Source: Bacillota bacterium
GTDB taxonomy: Bacteria > Bacillota > Clostridia > Peptostreptococcales > Anaerovoracaceae
Direction: 5' to 3'
Length of the DNA: 64,000 bases
Assembly: GCA_022793795.1 (NCBI GenBank)
Contig: JAAWDM010000051.1
Location: 1-64,000 of the forward strand
The position numbers and the translations under genes were made by a program. Positions within the stretch are counted from its first letter, which is position 1; every line of letters starts with the position of its first letter. The notes under the pieces were generated by a model. That model had not been told where the DNA came from. It ran no database searches and worked only from the letters and a program-made list of their open reading frames with translations. This document shows positions 53,273 through 62,254 of the stretch, in pieces.

Positions 53273-55330
53273 ATGGATAAGTTCAATAAGTTTGAAAAGC
53301 TGGACCGGCAGATTGAAGAAACCATTCATCAGGTGGAGACCATGGATGGTCACGCTTTTTTCGAAAAGTTCGTACATAACAGTTTTGGGTTTGCCATGGT
53401 GTGGGCCCTGTTTCTCAATCTGCTCATAGAAACTTTAGGCAGATTCAGCACCACCTCTTTATTTGGGGGAATACAGTTCTTTATCAACGAGCCTATTATA
53501 TTTTTATATAATACTTTGATTATCTTTACTACCATTTTGGCTGCTTCTATCTTTCGCAGGAGGGTATTTGCCTTTACCATTATCAGCATCTTTTGGCTGG
53601 CTATCGGGATTGCCAACGGTGTGATTCTAACCCAAAGAATGACGCCTTTTACGGTAAAAGATTTGAGTAATCTGGAGGATGGCCTTACCATCGTTACCAA
53701 TTATCTATCCACATGGCAAATTGTTTTGGCAGGCGGCGGTATTGCCCTTGCTCTTTTAGCCCTGGTTCTGCTTTTTATCAAAGGGCCTAAGAAGAAAACA
53801 CCGGTAAAATGGAAGAGGAATTTAGTGGTAGTTTTGCTCATGGGGCTGATTACATCAGGCTCCACATCTATCATGGTACAGGCAGGGAAAGTGGAAACCT
53901 TTTTTGGAAATCTGACCTATGCTTACCGAGATTACGGTGTGGTGTACTGCTTTATCAATACCTGGCTAAATACAGGTATTAGTAAGCCGTCTGGATACAG
54001 TCAGACACAGATACAGAATATTTTTAACAAGGATGAACTGGGCAGCGACCATGCGATACGATTAGAGGAAAAGGATGAGGATGAAAAGTATCCTAACATT
54101 CTCTTCCTGCAGTTGGAGTCCTTTATCGACCCGACTACAGTCAATTATCTGAAGTTTTCTCAGGACCCATGTCCAAACTTCCGTAAGATGCTTGAAGATT
54201 ACAGCAGCGGCGAACTGACAGTACCAGCTTGCGGCGCTGGTACGGCCAATGTGGAATTTGAGGTGTTGACTGGTCTTAGTGTGAAATTCTTTGGGCCAGG
54301 GGAATATCCTTACAAGGCGGTTCTTCGGGATAAGCCGGCTGAAAGTTTAGCCTTTGATTTAAAGAGCTTGGGCTTTAAGAGCCATGCTATTCATAACCAC
54401 AGGGCTGTATTTTACAATCGGAATACGGTGTTTGCCAACATCGGATTTGACACCTTTACCAGTGTGGAGTACATGAAGGATGTGGTAAAGACGCCGAAGA
54501 ACTGGGCCAAGGATGATGTGCTGGTAGGATGTATTATGGATGCCCTTACGGCTACAGAAGAACGGGACATGATTTATACCATTTCTGTCCAAGGCCATGG
54601 AAAGTATCCGTCTGAACAGGTTATTGAAAATCCGGTGATTCAAGTGACAGAGGCGCCCACAGAGGAACTGAAGTGGAAGTGGGAGTATTATGCCAATCAG
54701 ATTTACGAGATGGATCAGTTCATTAAAGAACTGACGGATACATTGTCTAAATACGATGAACCAGTAATTTTAGCCATGTATGGCGATCACATTCCAGCTA
54801 TTGATTTGGCAGAGAATGATTTAGAAAACGGAAATCTGTATGGAACCCAATATATTTTATGGTCCAACTTCGACATGGAAAAGGATGATGAAAATCTATA
54901 TACCTATCAGTTGACTGCCCATATTATGGACAGAATTGGTATGGAGGTAGGCACCGCCTTTACCTATCAGCTCAATCATAAGAATAGTGAAACGTATTTA
55001 GACGATTTGAAGGCTTTAGGATATGATATGCTCTATGGTAAATACTTTATCTATGGCGGTTCCAATCCATTTACAACCGCCAAGATGAAGATGGGCGTAA
55101 AGAACATTAAAATTACCGATGTGGTAAAGATCGGTGAAAAGTATTACATTAAAGGTGAGAATTTTACCCAGTATAGTAAGGTGACGTTAGACGGAAGAGA
55201 GCTGGCCACCATCTATTTAGGGGAGAATGTGCTTGGTCTTTTAGAGGATGTGGACCCGCAGGATGCGCCGAACATGAAGGTAAGCCAGATCGAAACCAAG
55301 AGCAACGAAATACTTAGCACAACGGAATAG
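53273..55330 (+). CDS. LtaS-family sulfatase-type phosphoglycerol transferase
   Basis: A protein of 685 residues from ATG 53273, eleven bases after AGGGGAGG; ATG 53264 is only two bases from it. Five membrane helices fill residues about 40-215. The extracytoplasmic sulfatase-fold domain has FLQLESFIDP, catalytic Thr in CGAGTANVEFEVLTG, SVQGHGKYP and ILAMYGDHIPAI. The C-terminal YYIKGENFTQYSKVTLDGREL looks like an IPT/TIG-type fold. Members polymerise glycerol phosphate for teichoic acids or modify glycans; which applies here is open. Confidence 0.88.
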   Translation: MDKFNKFEKLDRQIEETIHQVETMDGHAFFEKFVHNSFGFAMVWALFLNLLIETLGRFSTTSLFGGIQFFINEPIIFLYNTLIIFTTILAASIFRRRVFAFTIISIFWLAIGIANGVILTQRMTPFTVKDLSNLEDGLTIVTNYLSTWQIVLAGGGIALALLALVLLFIKGPKKKTPVKWKRNLVVVLLMGLITSGSTSIMVQAGKVETFFGNLTYAYRDYGVVYCFINTWLNTGISKPSGYSQTQIQNIFNKDELGSDHAIRLEEKDEDEKYPNILFLQLESFIDPTTVNYLKFSQDPCPNFRKMLEDYSSGELTVPACGAGTANVEFEVLTGLSVKFFGPGEYPYKAVLRDKPAESLAFDLKSLGFKSHAIHNHRAVFYNRNTVFANIGFDTFTSVEYMKDVVKTPKNWAKDDVLVGCIMDALTATEERDMIYTISVQGHGKYPSEQVIENPVIQVTEAPTEELKWKWEYYANQIYEMDQFIKELTDTLSKYDEPVILAMYGDHIPAIDLAENDLENGNLYGTQYILWSNFDMEKDDENLYTYQLTAHIMDRIGMEVGTAFTYQLNHKNSETYLDDLKALGYDMLYGKYFIYGGSNPFTTAKMKMGVKNIKITDVVKIGEKYYIKGENFTQYSKVTLDGRELATIYLGENVLGLLEDVDPQDAPNMKVSQIETKSNEILSTTE

Positions 55331-55352
55331 CGGACGCAGAGAGGATATAGAA

Positions 55353-55895
55353 ATGAAAACACTAGAGACGAACAGACTTCTTTTAAATGAGTGGAGTTTA
55401 AGCGATGAGGATATTGATGGTCTTTATGGTTATGCAAAGGACCCTGAGGTAGGTCCTGCTGCTGGATGGAAACCCCATGAAAGCAGGGAGGAATCCAAAG
55501 AGATTATTGTGGATTTGTTTATTCCCCATGAGGTTTTTGCCATTAGGGAAAAGGAAAGCGGCAGAATTGTAGGTAGCATTGGATTAGAACCGGATCGGCG
55601 ACGGGAAAATGTAAAGAGCATGGAACTGGGCTATTCTCTGGACAAAGATAGCTGGGGAAAGGGGTATATGACAGAGGCCGCTAAAGCGGTGATTGATTAT
55701 GCTTTTATGGAACTGGATTTGGTGATTCTTGCCATTTGTACTGGCCCCGATAACCGTCGTTCCCAGAGAGTGATCGAAAAGTGCGGATTTGTCTATGAGG
55801 GACGGCAGCGAAAGGGATATCATATCTATGATGGCAGCGATAGAGATAATTTGTTGTTTTCTATGACGAGAGAGGAATGGGAAGCGAGCAGATGA
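55353..55895 (+). CDS. GNAT-family N-acetyltransferase (RimJ/RimL type)
   Basis: A 180-residue GNAT protein. LETNRLLLNEWSLSDEDID is the RimJ/RimL-like start, GKGYMTEAAKAVIDYAF the acetyl-CoA binding segment, and NRRSQRVIEKCGFVYEGRQRKGY the last conserved block. It would acetylate an N-terminus, amino acid or antibiotic amine; target unknown. Overlaps the next gene by 4 bp. Confidence 0.9.
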   Translation: MKTLETNRLLLNEWSLSDEDIDGLYGYAKDPEVGPAAGWKPHESREESKEIIVDLFIPHEVFAIREKESGRIVGSIGLEPDRRRENVKSMELGYSLDKDSWGKGYMTEAAKAVIDYAFMELDLVILAICTGPDNRRSQRVIEKCGFVYEGRQRKGYHIYDGSDRDNLLFSMTREEWEASR

Positions 55896-56608
55896 ACAGA
55901 GTAAAACGGATTGTCTTAAGGTTGTTTGTGGTATGCATCGTCTTGGGGATTTTAGGTGTGATGACGGTTTTTATTGTCAGCAATGTGGTGAAAAACAATA
56001 CCAAGGATGATATTTTATATATCGTCCGTGGCGAAGTAGAATTTAATCCGGTTAGCAGAGACTCGCTGCAAGCCTTTGATGCGGACTGCATCATGGTACT
56101 GGGGGCAGGGATTAAGGATAGCGAAACCCCTAGCGATATGTTAAGAGATCGTTTGGACGTGGGAATCGCTTTATATAAGGCAGGTTTGGCGCCCAAACTT
56201 CTTCTCACAGGTGATAATGGACAAGTCTCCCATAACGAGATTCATGTGATGCTGAATTATGCCAAGGCGGCGGGTGTACCCGAGGAGGATTTGTTCTGCG
56301 ACCATGCAGGATTTTCCACCTATGATTCCATGCACCGAGCTTCCAGTATCTTTCAGGCAGAAAGGATTATCGTGGTGACCCAGGAGTATCATCAATATCG
56401 AGCCCTATATATCGGGGAAAAGCTGGGGCTTACTGTGGTAGGCGTTGGTTCAGACCAGCGAAGCTATTTTGGAGATAGTATGCGAGAGATGCGGGAAATG
56501 CTGGCCCGATTTAAGGATTTCTTTAAGGTCATGGTAAAAAGCGAGCCTGTATTGGGAGGGGAAGCCATTCCTATCAGCGGTAGCGGCCTTATCAGCCATG
56601 GGGAGTAA
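55892..56608 (+). CDS. SanA/YdcF-like DUF218 membrane protein
   Basis: A protein of 238 residues from ATG 55892 (ATGA overlap with the GNAT gene). One N-terminal helix (LRLFVVCIVLGILGVMTVFIV) then a DUF218 domain: DCIMVLGAGIKDSETPSDMLRDRLDVGIALYKAG, LLLTGDNGQVSHNE, STYDSMHRAS, VVTQEYHQYRALYI. SanA-type proteins in other bacteria affect envelope permeability. The enzymatic role is not established. Confidence 0.87.
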   Translation: MNRVKRIVLRLFVVCIVLGILGVMTVFIVSNVVKNNTKDDILYIVRGEVEFNPVSRDSLQAFDADCIMVLGAGIKDSETPSDMLRDRLDVGIALYKAGLAPKLLLTGDNGQVSHNEIHVMLNYAKAAGVPEEDLFCDHAGFSTYDSMHRASSIFQAERIIVVTQEYHQYRALYIGEKLGLTVVGVGSDQRSYFGDSMREMREMLARFKDFFKVMVKSEPVLGGEAIPISGSGLISHGE

Positions 56609-56648
56609 GGAAAGTCTGGGGAACATTTCAGATAAAAAAGCATAGTAT

Positions 56649-56674
56649 ATAGAGGGCAATGCCCTCTATTTTAA
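56649..56674 (+). terminator. Terminator before the cysteine-desulfurase-like gene
   Basis: A perfect 9-bp stem (ATAGAGGGC at 56649-56657, GCCCTCTAT at 56661-56669), 3-base loop and short T run (56669-56672). Confidence 0.75.
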
Positions 56675-56692
56675 ATTATGAGGAATGATGCT

Positions 56693-57847
56693 ATGATTTA
56701 TCTGGATAATGGAGCCACTTCGTTTCCCAAGCCGCGGGGAATGGTGGCCGCAATGGAAGAATGTATGATGCAGTATTGCGGCAATCCGGGACGTTCTGGC
56801 CATGCCATGTCCCTGAAAACAGGGGAAGCTGTATACCGCGCCAGACGAAGCGTGGCGGAGCTTCTTCATACAGACCATGGAGATCGAGTGATCTTTACCA
56901 AGAATACGACCGAATCTCTTAACATGGGACTTTATGGAATTTTGCAAGACGGCGACCATGTGATTACCACCTCCATGGAGCATAATTCAGTGCTTCGACC
57001 GCTGAAGGCGCTGGAAAAAAGGGGTATCAGCCAGACTATAATACAGGCTGACACGGAGGGATTTGTTTCTCCAATGGATTTTGAAAAATATGTAAGGCCC
57101 AATACTCGGCTTATCGTAGTCACCGGCGCGTCTAATGTAACGGGGACGAAGATGCCTATAGAAGAAATCGGGAGGATGGCTAAAAAAAGAGGAATACTTT
57201 ACATGGTAGATGGGGCGCAAGCAGTGGGATGTGTAGATATTGATGTGGAGGCTATGCATATCGACCTATTGGCTTTTCCCGGGCATAAGGGGCTTTTAGG
57301 TCCGTTAGGTACCGGTGGACTTTATGTGGGGCCTAGCGTGGAGATAGAACCGCTGCTCATGGGAGGTACAGGAACCGAATCGAAAAGCAGAATCCAGCCA
57401 AAGACTTATCCTGAAGGGTTTGAAGCAGGAACAGTCAATGCGCCAGGTATTATCGGTTTGGGGTATGCGGCAGATTATGTGCGGCGAATTGGGGTGGATG
57501 TCATTGGACAGTATGAAGAGGAATTGATCTGCTATCTGGAAGAGAAGCTAAAAAATATGGAGTTTATACAAACCTATGGTCCGGCGCCTAGCCGAAAGAC
57601 AGGAATTACTTTGCTCAATGTGGACGGATATAATGGGGAGGAGATTACTTCCATGCTAAGCGATCGATATGGCATTGCAGTTCGCGGTGGCTACCATTGT
57701 GCGGGCCTTGCACATAAGACCATTGGTACATGGAATCAGGGAGCGGTTCGGGTCAGCGTAGGGCCATACAATAAGAGAAGCGACATGGATCGGCTTGCGG
57801 ATGCATTATGGATCATGGGAAAACAGGCCGCAGACGAGAAGAAGTGA
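56693..57847 (+). CDS. Class V aminotransferase, cysteine desulfurase family
   Basis: A protein of 384 residues from ATG 56693. MIYLDNGATSFPKP start, TKNTTESLNMGLYG, EHNSVLRPL, DGAQAVG and AFPGHKGLLGPLGTGGLY (PLP Lys in GHK), and the Cys loop GGYHCAGLAHKT. This is a SufS/CsdA-like branch that removes sulfur from cysteine or selenium from selenocysteine. No suf, isc or thiI genes are adjacent, so the sulfur acceptor is unknown. Confidence 0.9.
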   Translation: MIYLDNGATSFPKPRGMVAAMEECMMQYCGNPGRSGHAMSLKTGEAVYRARRSVAELLHTDHGDRVIFTKNTTESLNMGLYGILQDGDHVITTSMEHNSVLRPLKALEKRGISQTIIQADTEGFVSPMDFEKYVRPNTRLIVVTGASNVTGTKMPIEEIGRMAKKRGILYMVDGAQAVGCVDIDVEAMHIDLLAFPGHKGLLGPLGTGGLYVGPSVEIEPLLMGGTGTESKSRIQPKTYPEGFEAGTVNAPGIIGLGYAADYVRRIGVDVIGQYEEELICYLEEKLKNMEFIQTYGPAPSRKTGITLLNVDGYNGEEITSMLSDRYGIAVRGGYHCAGLAHKTIGTWNQGAVRVSVGPYNKRSDMDRLADALWIMGKQAADEKK

Positions 57848-57947
57848 TTTTTTCACAAAATAGACAAGAAAGTATGATACAATAAACCCATCGGGACGCA
57901 CGCCGGCGCCCACGCAGAGAAAAATAAACAAAAGTTGGAGACTTAAG

Positions 57948-58838
57948 ATGAAAATCAAAAAAATATCTAAAGATAAAAAGATGAAAGGAAATCTGCATAA
58001 AAAAGTAATGGCAGCTTTCATGATTTTGCTCCTTGCTCTTTGCAGTTTTGGATGCGGGAAGGACGATAGTGAACCAAATACGGAAGATGGAGATACGCCC
58101 ATTCAGCTGGAACCCATTGAAGACGGGCCGGAAGGGGATGGCTTTATTACCCTCAATCCCGATGGAAAATCAGCAAACTACGATGAGGCTGTCAATGATG
58201 AAACCAAGGATATTAAGGAAAGCGACTATTCAGCTGATGAGGAGCAGACAGAATTTGACTTTGGATTTTCAGTCAGTTCGAAATTCACTCTGTCGGACAT
58301 GGTAAAAAAGGTGGATTACACTGACCTTTCATCTCTTGTTACAGATATGGAAACAGGTTTGTCAGCTGCCGCCAGCAGCGCATTTGGTGGTAATTTTAGC
58401 GGTTTCAGCGACTATGATGAGGACGATGAGGATGAAATCGATAAGTTGGCTTATGCCATTGTCATTGAAGATGACGATACGGAAGGCCGCACCCTGGAGC
58501 GGGGGGTGTACCATCATATAATAGAACAGCATTTTCAATATATCGCTTTAAGTTCGCGGAACTATTATGAAGTGAACGACAGCAATTTAGACGCCATTAT
58601 AAAAGATGCAAAAAAGGCCATGGGTATCACCATATCTAAAAGCAGATTAAAAAAGGGATTGGAGATTGCTCTGAAAAATGCCAACGAAAAGAAGGATTAT
58701 TATTCTCTCTGTGACGTAAGAATTATAAATGGCAACGGCTTTACGGAAACCATTAAGGTTACAGCGGATTGTTTCTGCAGTGAGGAAGATGAAGTCGGTT
58801 ACTACGTTTACGTGGAACGGGAACGGTGTTATAACTGA
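57948..58838 (+). CDS. Acidic lipoprotein of unknown function
   Basis: A 296-residue protein not recognised by family. Lys-rich N-terminus, hydrophobic helix and lipobox (LCSFGC, Cys near 36), then a strongly acidic, low-complexity stretch (EPNTEDGDTPIQLEPIEDGPEGDG) and a second acidic run (YDEDDEDEIDKLA). The C-terminal half (VYHHIIEQHFQYIALSSRNYYEVND onward) looks folded and ends CYN. A GGAG site precedes the start. It stands alone between the desulfurase-like gene and a terminator. Probably surface-exposed; no function assigned. Confidence 0.75.
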   Translation: MKIKKISKDKKMKGNLHKKVMAAFMILLLALCSFGCGKDDSEPNTEDGDTPIQLEPIEDGPEGDGFITLNPDGKSANYDEAVNDETKDIKESDYSADEEQTEFDFGFSVSSKFTLSDMVKKVDYTDLSSLVTDMETGLSAAASSAFGGNFSGFSDYDEDDEDEIDKLAYAIVIEDDDTEGRTLERGVYHHIIEQHFQYIALSSRNYYEVNDSNLDAIIKDAKKAMGITISKSRLKKGLEIALKNANEKKDYYSLCDVRIINGNGFTETIKVTADCFCSEEDEVGYYVYVERERCYN

Positions 58839-58947
58839 TTACATGAGATAGAAAAAACACCACAAATTTCTAATAGATGTTTTGCAACGTGCCTGCTATT
58901 TGACGCTTACAAGAATCAGCGATTTAAGTTAAAGAATAGAAAAAACC

Positions 58948-58999
58948 GGGGCTATCGTACGATTGACTATTTAGTCATCTGTATGGTAGCCCTATTTTT
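58948..58999 (+). terminator. Terminator after the lipoprotein gene
   Basis: A long stem (about 12 bp with two G-U pairs, 58949-58960 with 58981-58992, and an inner GATTGACTA/TAGTCATC pairing) followed by ATTTTTA. The rest of the 358-bp gap (58839-59196) shows only the tail-locus promoter. Confidence 0.8.
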
Positions 59000-59063
59000 A
59001 TGCGCAGTAAGTTTAATAAACATATACCAAAAGAAAAAGGTTTAAAAAAATTAAAAAATAGTG

Positions 59064-59092
59064 TTGACAAATGCGTATAATTATATTAAACT
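59064..59092 (+). promoter_or_regulatory. Promoter of the contractile-tail locus
   Basis: Consensus -35 TTGACA (59064-59069), 17-bp spacer and -10 TAAACT (59087-59092), about 105 bp before the first tail gene. A TATAAT also occurs inside the spacer but is too close to this -35. A vegetative-type promoter directly before tail genes suggests the cluster starts here. Confidence 0.65.
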
Positions 59093-59196
59093 AACATTGT
59101 CGGGATAGTTTAAAATAATTAAATATCGCTGACAAAGAATGGAAGGGCGCGGCAGCAGAGGTTTCAGCAGCCAGAGAAAAAGGAGGTGAGAGTAAA

Positions 59197-59622
59197 ATGA
59201 TAGCAGGTATCATGGAAGGAATCCGCGAAACTCTTTTACAGGAGTTTGGAGAAGGATACAGCCTATATGTGGACACAGCAGAAGAGAATAAACAGAAACC
59301 CTGTTTTTTAATTAGCTGTACCAACCTGACAATGAAACCCTACAGAGGAAAGAGATACTGGCATACCTGCCGGTTTCTAATTCGGTATTTAACCGATGGA
59401 GCGGAGAAGCAAATGGAGTATGCAGCAGTCAGCGAAAGACTCTTTGATTGCTTACATCTGCTTGCAGTAGAAGGAGAACTTTTACGGGGCACCGAGATGA
59501 CAGCCCAACTTACCGATGAAGGTCTGAACTTTACCGTCAATTATGACTATTTTCGTTATCTGACCGATGCAGAACCTAAGATGGATGTCTTTGGCGGTAC
59601 GATAACCGAAGTGAAAGGATGA
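59197..59622 (+). CDS. Phage-tail terminator-like protein
   Basis: A 141-residue protein starting after a perfect AGGAGGTG. IRETLLQEFGEGYSLYVDTAEENKQKPCFLISC and RYWHTCRFLIRYLT, ending FNYDYFRYL-type strands (TVNYDYFRYLTDAEPKMDVF), match small tail-completion proteins (DUF6838-like) found just before the sheath gene in PBSX- and diffocin-type clusters. It likely caps the tube end. Family call is from pattern and position. Confidence 0.78.
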   Translation: MIAGIMEGIRETLLQEFGEGYSLYVDTAEENKQKPCFLISCTNLTMKPYRGKRYWHTCRFLIRYLTDGAEKQMEYAAVSERLFDCLHLLAVEGELLRGTEMTAQLTDEGLNFTVNYDYFRYLTDAEPKMDVFGGTITEVKG

Positions 59623-59626
59623 TGTT

Positions 59627-59815
59627 ATGGAAAAGAAAAAGGGAAAACAAGAAGCAGAGACGGCGAAACTTTATACAAAAAAAGCATTGCTTACATCTGC
59701 ACAGTTCCAAAACAGAAGAGACATGCTAGATGTTTTAATCGAGGATGAGGAGGAGATTTCCATCCTGGAAGCACAGAAAAGATTAGAAAAATTTATGAAA
59801 AGGAAGGTGAAATAA
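59627..59815 (+). CDS. Small tail-cluster protein of unknown function
   Basis: A 62-residue, charged, probably helical protein (KLYTKKALLTSAQFQNRRDMLDVLIEDEEEISILEAQKRLEKFMK). Small genes of this size and type sit between the terminator and sheath genes in PBSX-like tails. AAAGGATG precedes the ATG, and the stop is one base from the sheath start. Role unknown. Confidence 0.75.
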   Translation: MEKKKGKQEAETAKLYTKKALLTSAQFQNRRDMLDVLIEDEEEISILEAQKRLEKFMKRKVK

Positions 59816-59816
59816 T

Positions 59817-61121
59817 ATGGCATTAGGCGGAGGAATTTGGGAAACACAGAACAAGGTATTGCCAGGAGCCTATATCAATTTTGTATCAGCAGCCAATGCA
59901 GACTCACGGCTCAGCGAGAGAGGATATGTGACCATGCCGCTGGAACTGGACTGGGGAACAGACGGTGAAATCTTTGAGATAACGGCGGACGACTTCAAGA
60001 CGAAAGCGCTGGATATCTTTGGATATGATTTTGGCCATGAAAAGATGAAAGGACTAAGAGACCTGTTCATGTATGCCAAGACTCTTTATGGGTACAGGCT
60101 CAACAGCGGCGCCAAGGCAGCCTGCGACTTTGCAACGGCCAGATGCAGCGGCATCCGAGGAAACGATTTAAAGGTAATCATCAGTAAAAACGTAGACGAC
60201 GAGACCAAGTTCGATGTAACCGGTTATCTGGGTACATACAAAGTCGGAACCCAGACCGTATCTTCAGCAGCAGAATTACAGGACGATGGATTTTTCGTCT
60301 GGAAAAAGGATGCGAATTTGGCAGCAACCGCAGGGGTTGCTCTCACCGGCGGCGCCAACGGAACAGTGGATGGCAGCGCCTATCAGGAGTATCTGGATCT
60401 GGCGGAAAGCTATAGCTTTAACACCATGGGCATTGTGACCACAGATGAGGATATAAAGAATTTGTGCGTCAACTATGTAAAACGTATGCGCCAGCAGGTA
60501 GGCGTCAAGTTCCAGTTGGTAGCTTATGGCTGCCATGGAGATTTTGAGGGCGTCATCAATGTAAAGAATAAGGCTTTAGATAACGATTGGTCGCCGGCAG
60601 CAGCAGTTTATTGGGTGAGCGGCGTATCCGCCGGTTGTGGAGTGAGCGAATCCAACACCAACCGAAAGTATGACGGCGAGTTTACACTGGATTGCAATTA
60701 TACCCAGACACAGCTGATGGACGCCATGAAAGCAGGAGAATATGTTTTCCATAGAGTGGGTTCAGAGGTTCGGGTATTGGCGGACATTAACTCCTTTGTT
60801 TCCTTTACAGAAGAAAAAAGTCAGCTGTTCAGCGATAATCAGACCATTCGCGTCATCGACCAGATTGCCAACGATGATGCAGTGCTCTTTAATACCAAGT
60901 ATTTGGGCAGAGTGCCTAACGATGAAAGCGGTAGAATCAGCCTGTGGAGCGACTTGGTAAAATCCAGAAAACTGTTGCAGGACATCCGCGCCATCGAGAA
61001 TTTTAGTGATTCTGACGTAACGGTTACAGGCGGAGAAGAGAGAAAATCCATTGCTGTGACCCAGCAGATTACTGTAGTTGGGGCAATGGAAAAATTGTAT
61101 ATGACAGTAAGGGTTATGTAG
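59817..61121 (+). CDS. Contractile tail sheath protein (XkdK-like)
   Basis: A 434-residue sheath protein, the usual PBSX/diffocin length. N-terminal MALGGGIWETQNKVLPGAYINFVSA, the central domain with TMGIVTTDEDIKNLCVNYVKRMRQQVGVKFQLV, and the C-terminal GRISLWSDLVKSRKLLQDIRAIENFSDSDVTVTGGEERKSIAVTQQITVVGAMEKLYMTVRV. These are the sheath polymerisation and contraction parts. Its presence shows a myovirus-type contractile tail. Confidence 0.92.
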   Translation: MALGGGIWETQNKVLPGAYINFVSAANADSRLSERGYVTMPLELDWGTDGEIFEITADDFKTKALDIFGYDFGHEKMKGLRDLFMYAKTLYGYRLNSGAKAACDFATARCSGIRGNDLKVIISKNVDDETKFDVTGYLGTYKVGTQTVSSAAELQDDGFFVWKKDANLAATAGVALTGGANGTVDGSAYQEYLDLAESYSFNTMGIVTTDEDIKNLCVNYVKRMRQQVGVKFQLVAYGCHGDFEGVINVKNKALDNDWSPAAAVYWVSGVSAGCGVSESNTNRKYDGEFTLDCNYTQTQLMDAMKAGEYVFHRVGSEVRVLADINSFVSFTEEKSQLFSDNQTIRVIDQIANDDAVLFNTKYLGRVPNDESGRISLWSDLVKSRKLLQDIRAIENFSDSDVTVTGGEERKSIAVTQQITVVGAMEKLYMTVRVM

Positions 61122-61134
61122 GAAGGAGAAAGAT

Positions 61135-61617
61135 ATGGCTACAAATAATATTAGAATGCGCGGCAAGGACGCGATGCAGGCAGGAATGGCCGAATGTTAC
61201 GTTAAGATTGGGGACAATCGATACAATTTCATGCAGGCCCTCAATCTGGAGGCTAAAATTGAAAGAACCAAATCAGAGGTGCCAATTTTAGGAAGACCTG
61301 GAAAGGGCAATAAGACCACAGGATGGAAGGGAACCGGCTCCGCCACTTTCCATTTCAATACTTCCATCTTCAGAGAAATCGCCAAACACTATAAAGAGAC
61401 CGGCGAAGACATCTACTTCGACATCCAGATTACCAATGAAGACCCAACTTCTGCTGCAGGTCGCCAGACGGTGATTCTCATCGACTGCAACTTTGATAAT
61501 CTGATTCTGGCCAAGTTTGATGCAGACGGAGAGTATCTGGATGAAAGTTTTGACTTCACCTTTGACGATTTCAGCATGCCGGAAACCTTCAATTTGCTGG
61601 ACGGCATGATGGCATAA
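61135..61617 (+). CDS. Tail tube protein (XkdM-like)
   Basis: A 160-residue protein with IRMRGKDAMQAGMAECYVKIGDNRYNFMQALNLEAKIERTKSEVPILGRPGKGNKTTGWKGTGSATFHFNTSIFREI, closely of the XkdM type, ending FNLLDGMM. It builds the inner tube within the sheath. GAAGGAG precedes the ATG. Immediately follows the sheath gene, as in all such clusters. Confidence 0.93.
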   Translation: MATNNIRMRGKDAMQAGMAECYVKIGDNRYNFMQALNLEAKIERTKSEVPILGRPGKGNKTTGWKGTGSATFHFNTSIFREIAKHYKETGEDIYFDIQITNEDPTSAAGRQTVILIDCNFDNLILAKFDADGEYLDESFDFTFDDFSMPETFNLLDGMMA

Positions 61618-61644
61618 GAAGGCATAGGATAAGGAGGAAAAGAT

Positions 61645-62073
61645 ATGAGCGATTTTTCACGGTTTATGAAGCAAAACCAGATAAAAGAAGAGAATACCAA
61701 GTATGCGGCTACCAAAAGTTTGGTGGATGAAAATGGAAAACCGCTTCTTTGGGAAATCAGACCCATTACCACCAGCATGAACGACGACATCATTGAGGAG
61801 TGTTCCTACGATGTGCAGATTCCAGGGAAGCCGGGCATGTACCGAACCAAGGTCAATCAGTCTAAATTTAAAGCAAGGTTAATCTGTGCTTCGGTGGTAT
61901 ACCCTAATCTCAACAGCGTAGAATTACAAAACTCTTACGGCGTGCGGAGCGATGTGGAACTGATTAAGGAGATGATTCCAAACTCTGGCGAGTATAACAG
62001 ATTCATCGAATTTATCAATGATTTTAACGACTTCACATCACTTCAGGAAGACGTGGATGAAGCAAAAAACTAA
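61645..62073 (+). CDS. Tail assembly chaperone, short form (XkdN-like)
   Basis: A 142-residue protein of the XkdN type: FSRFMKQNQIKEENTKYAATKSLVDENGKPLLWEIRPIT, KLINARLICASVVYPNLNS-like block and an acidic C-terminus (DEAKN). It corresponds to the G protein of the lambda-type chaperone pair. The last codons, GCA AAA AAC before TAA, form a canonical -1 slippery heptamer, giving a longer product. Confidence 0.88.
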   Translation: MSDFSRFMKQNQIKEENTKYAATKSLVDENGKPLLWEIRPITTSMNDDIIEECSYDVQIPGKPGMYRTKVNQSKFKARLICASVVYPNLNSVELQNSYGVRSDVELIKEMIPNSGEYNRFIEFINDFNDFTSLQEDVDEAKN

Positions 62074-62252
62074 TAGAGGGAGGCGATTATGATGCAGTTT
62101 TTGCACATCATTGCCTCCAGGAACTACATATACTTCCTTCTGCATACATGCAGATGGGCCGAAGGGAAAAAGCCTTTGTGCTGGCTTCCATTCAGGTTCG
62201 GGCTGAACGAGAGCGGAAGGAAGCAGAAAAAACAAAGAGAAAGGGGCGTTAA
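61645..62252 (+). CDS. Tail assembly chaperone, -1 frameshift product (G-T type)
   Basis: Slipping back one base at 62064-62070 continues translation at CTA (62070) for 60 codons to the stop at 62250-62252. The extension reads LIEGGDYDAVFAHHCLQEL, then HILPSAYMQMGRREKAFVLA and SIQVRAERERKEAEK, which has the pattern of the T domain of tail chaperones (DYDxxYAxxCL, REKAFVxASI). The total would be about 202 residues. The short open frame at 62089-62286 in a third frame is not the real gene. Frameshifting is inferred from sequence. Confidence 0.82.
62064..62070 (+). promoter_or_regulatory. Programmed -1 frameshift site
   Basis: A AAA AAC in the correct zero-frame phase (GCA AAA AAC TAA), directly before the chaperone stop. 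A GAGGGAGG at 62076-62083, six bases after the heptamer, could serve as a downstream or internal Shine-Dalgarno-like stimulator, or as a ribosome site. Confidence 0.82.
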
Positions 62253-62254
62253 AT

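Noticed and set aside
59140-59196. In-frame, start-less stretch before the tail terminator gene (ADKEWKGAAAEVSAAREKGG)
   Set aside because: Could be a remnant of an upstream phage gene, but it lacks a start codon and is only about 26 codons after a stop; too short to support.
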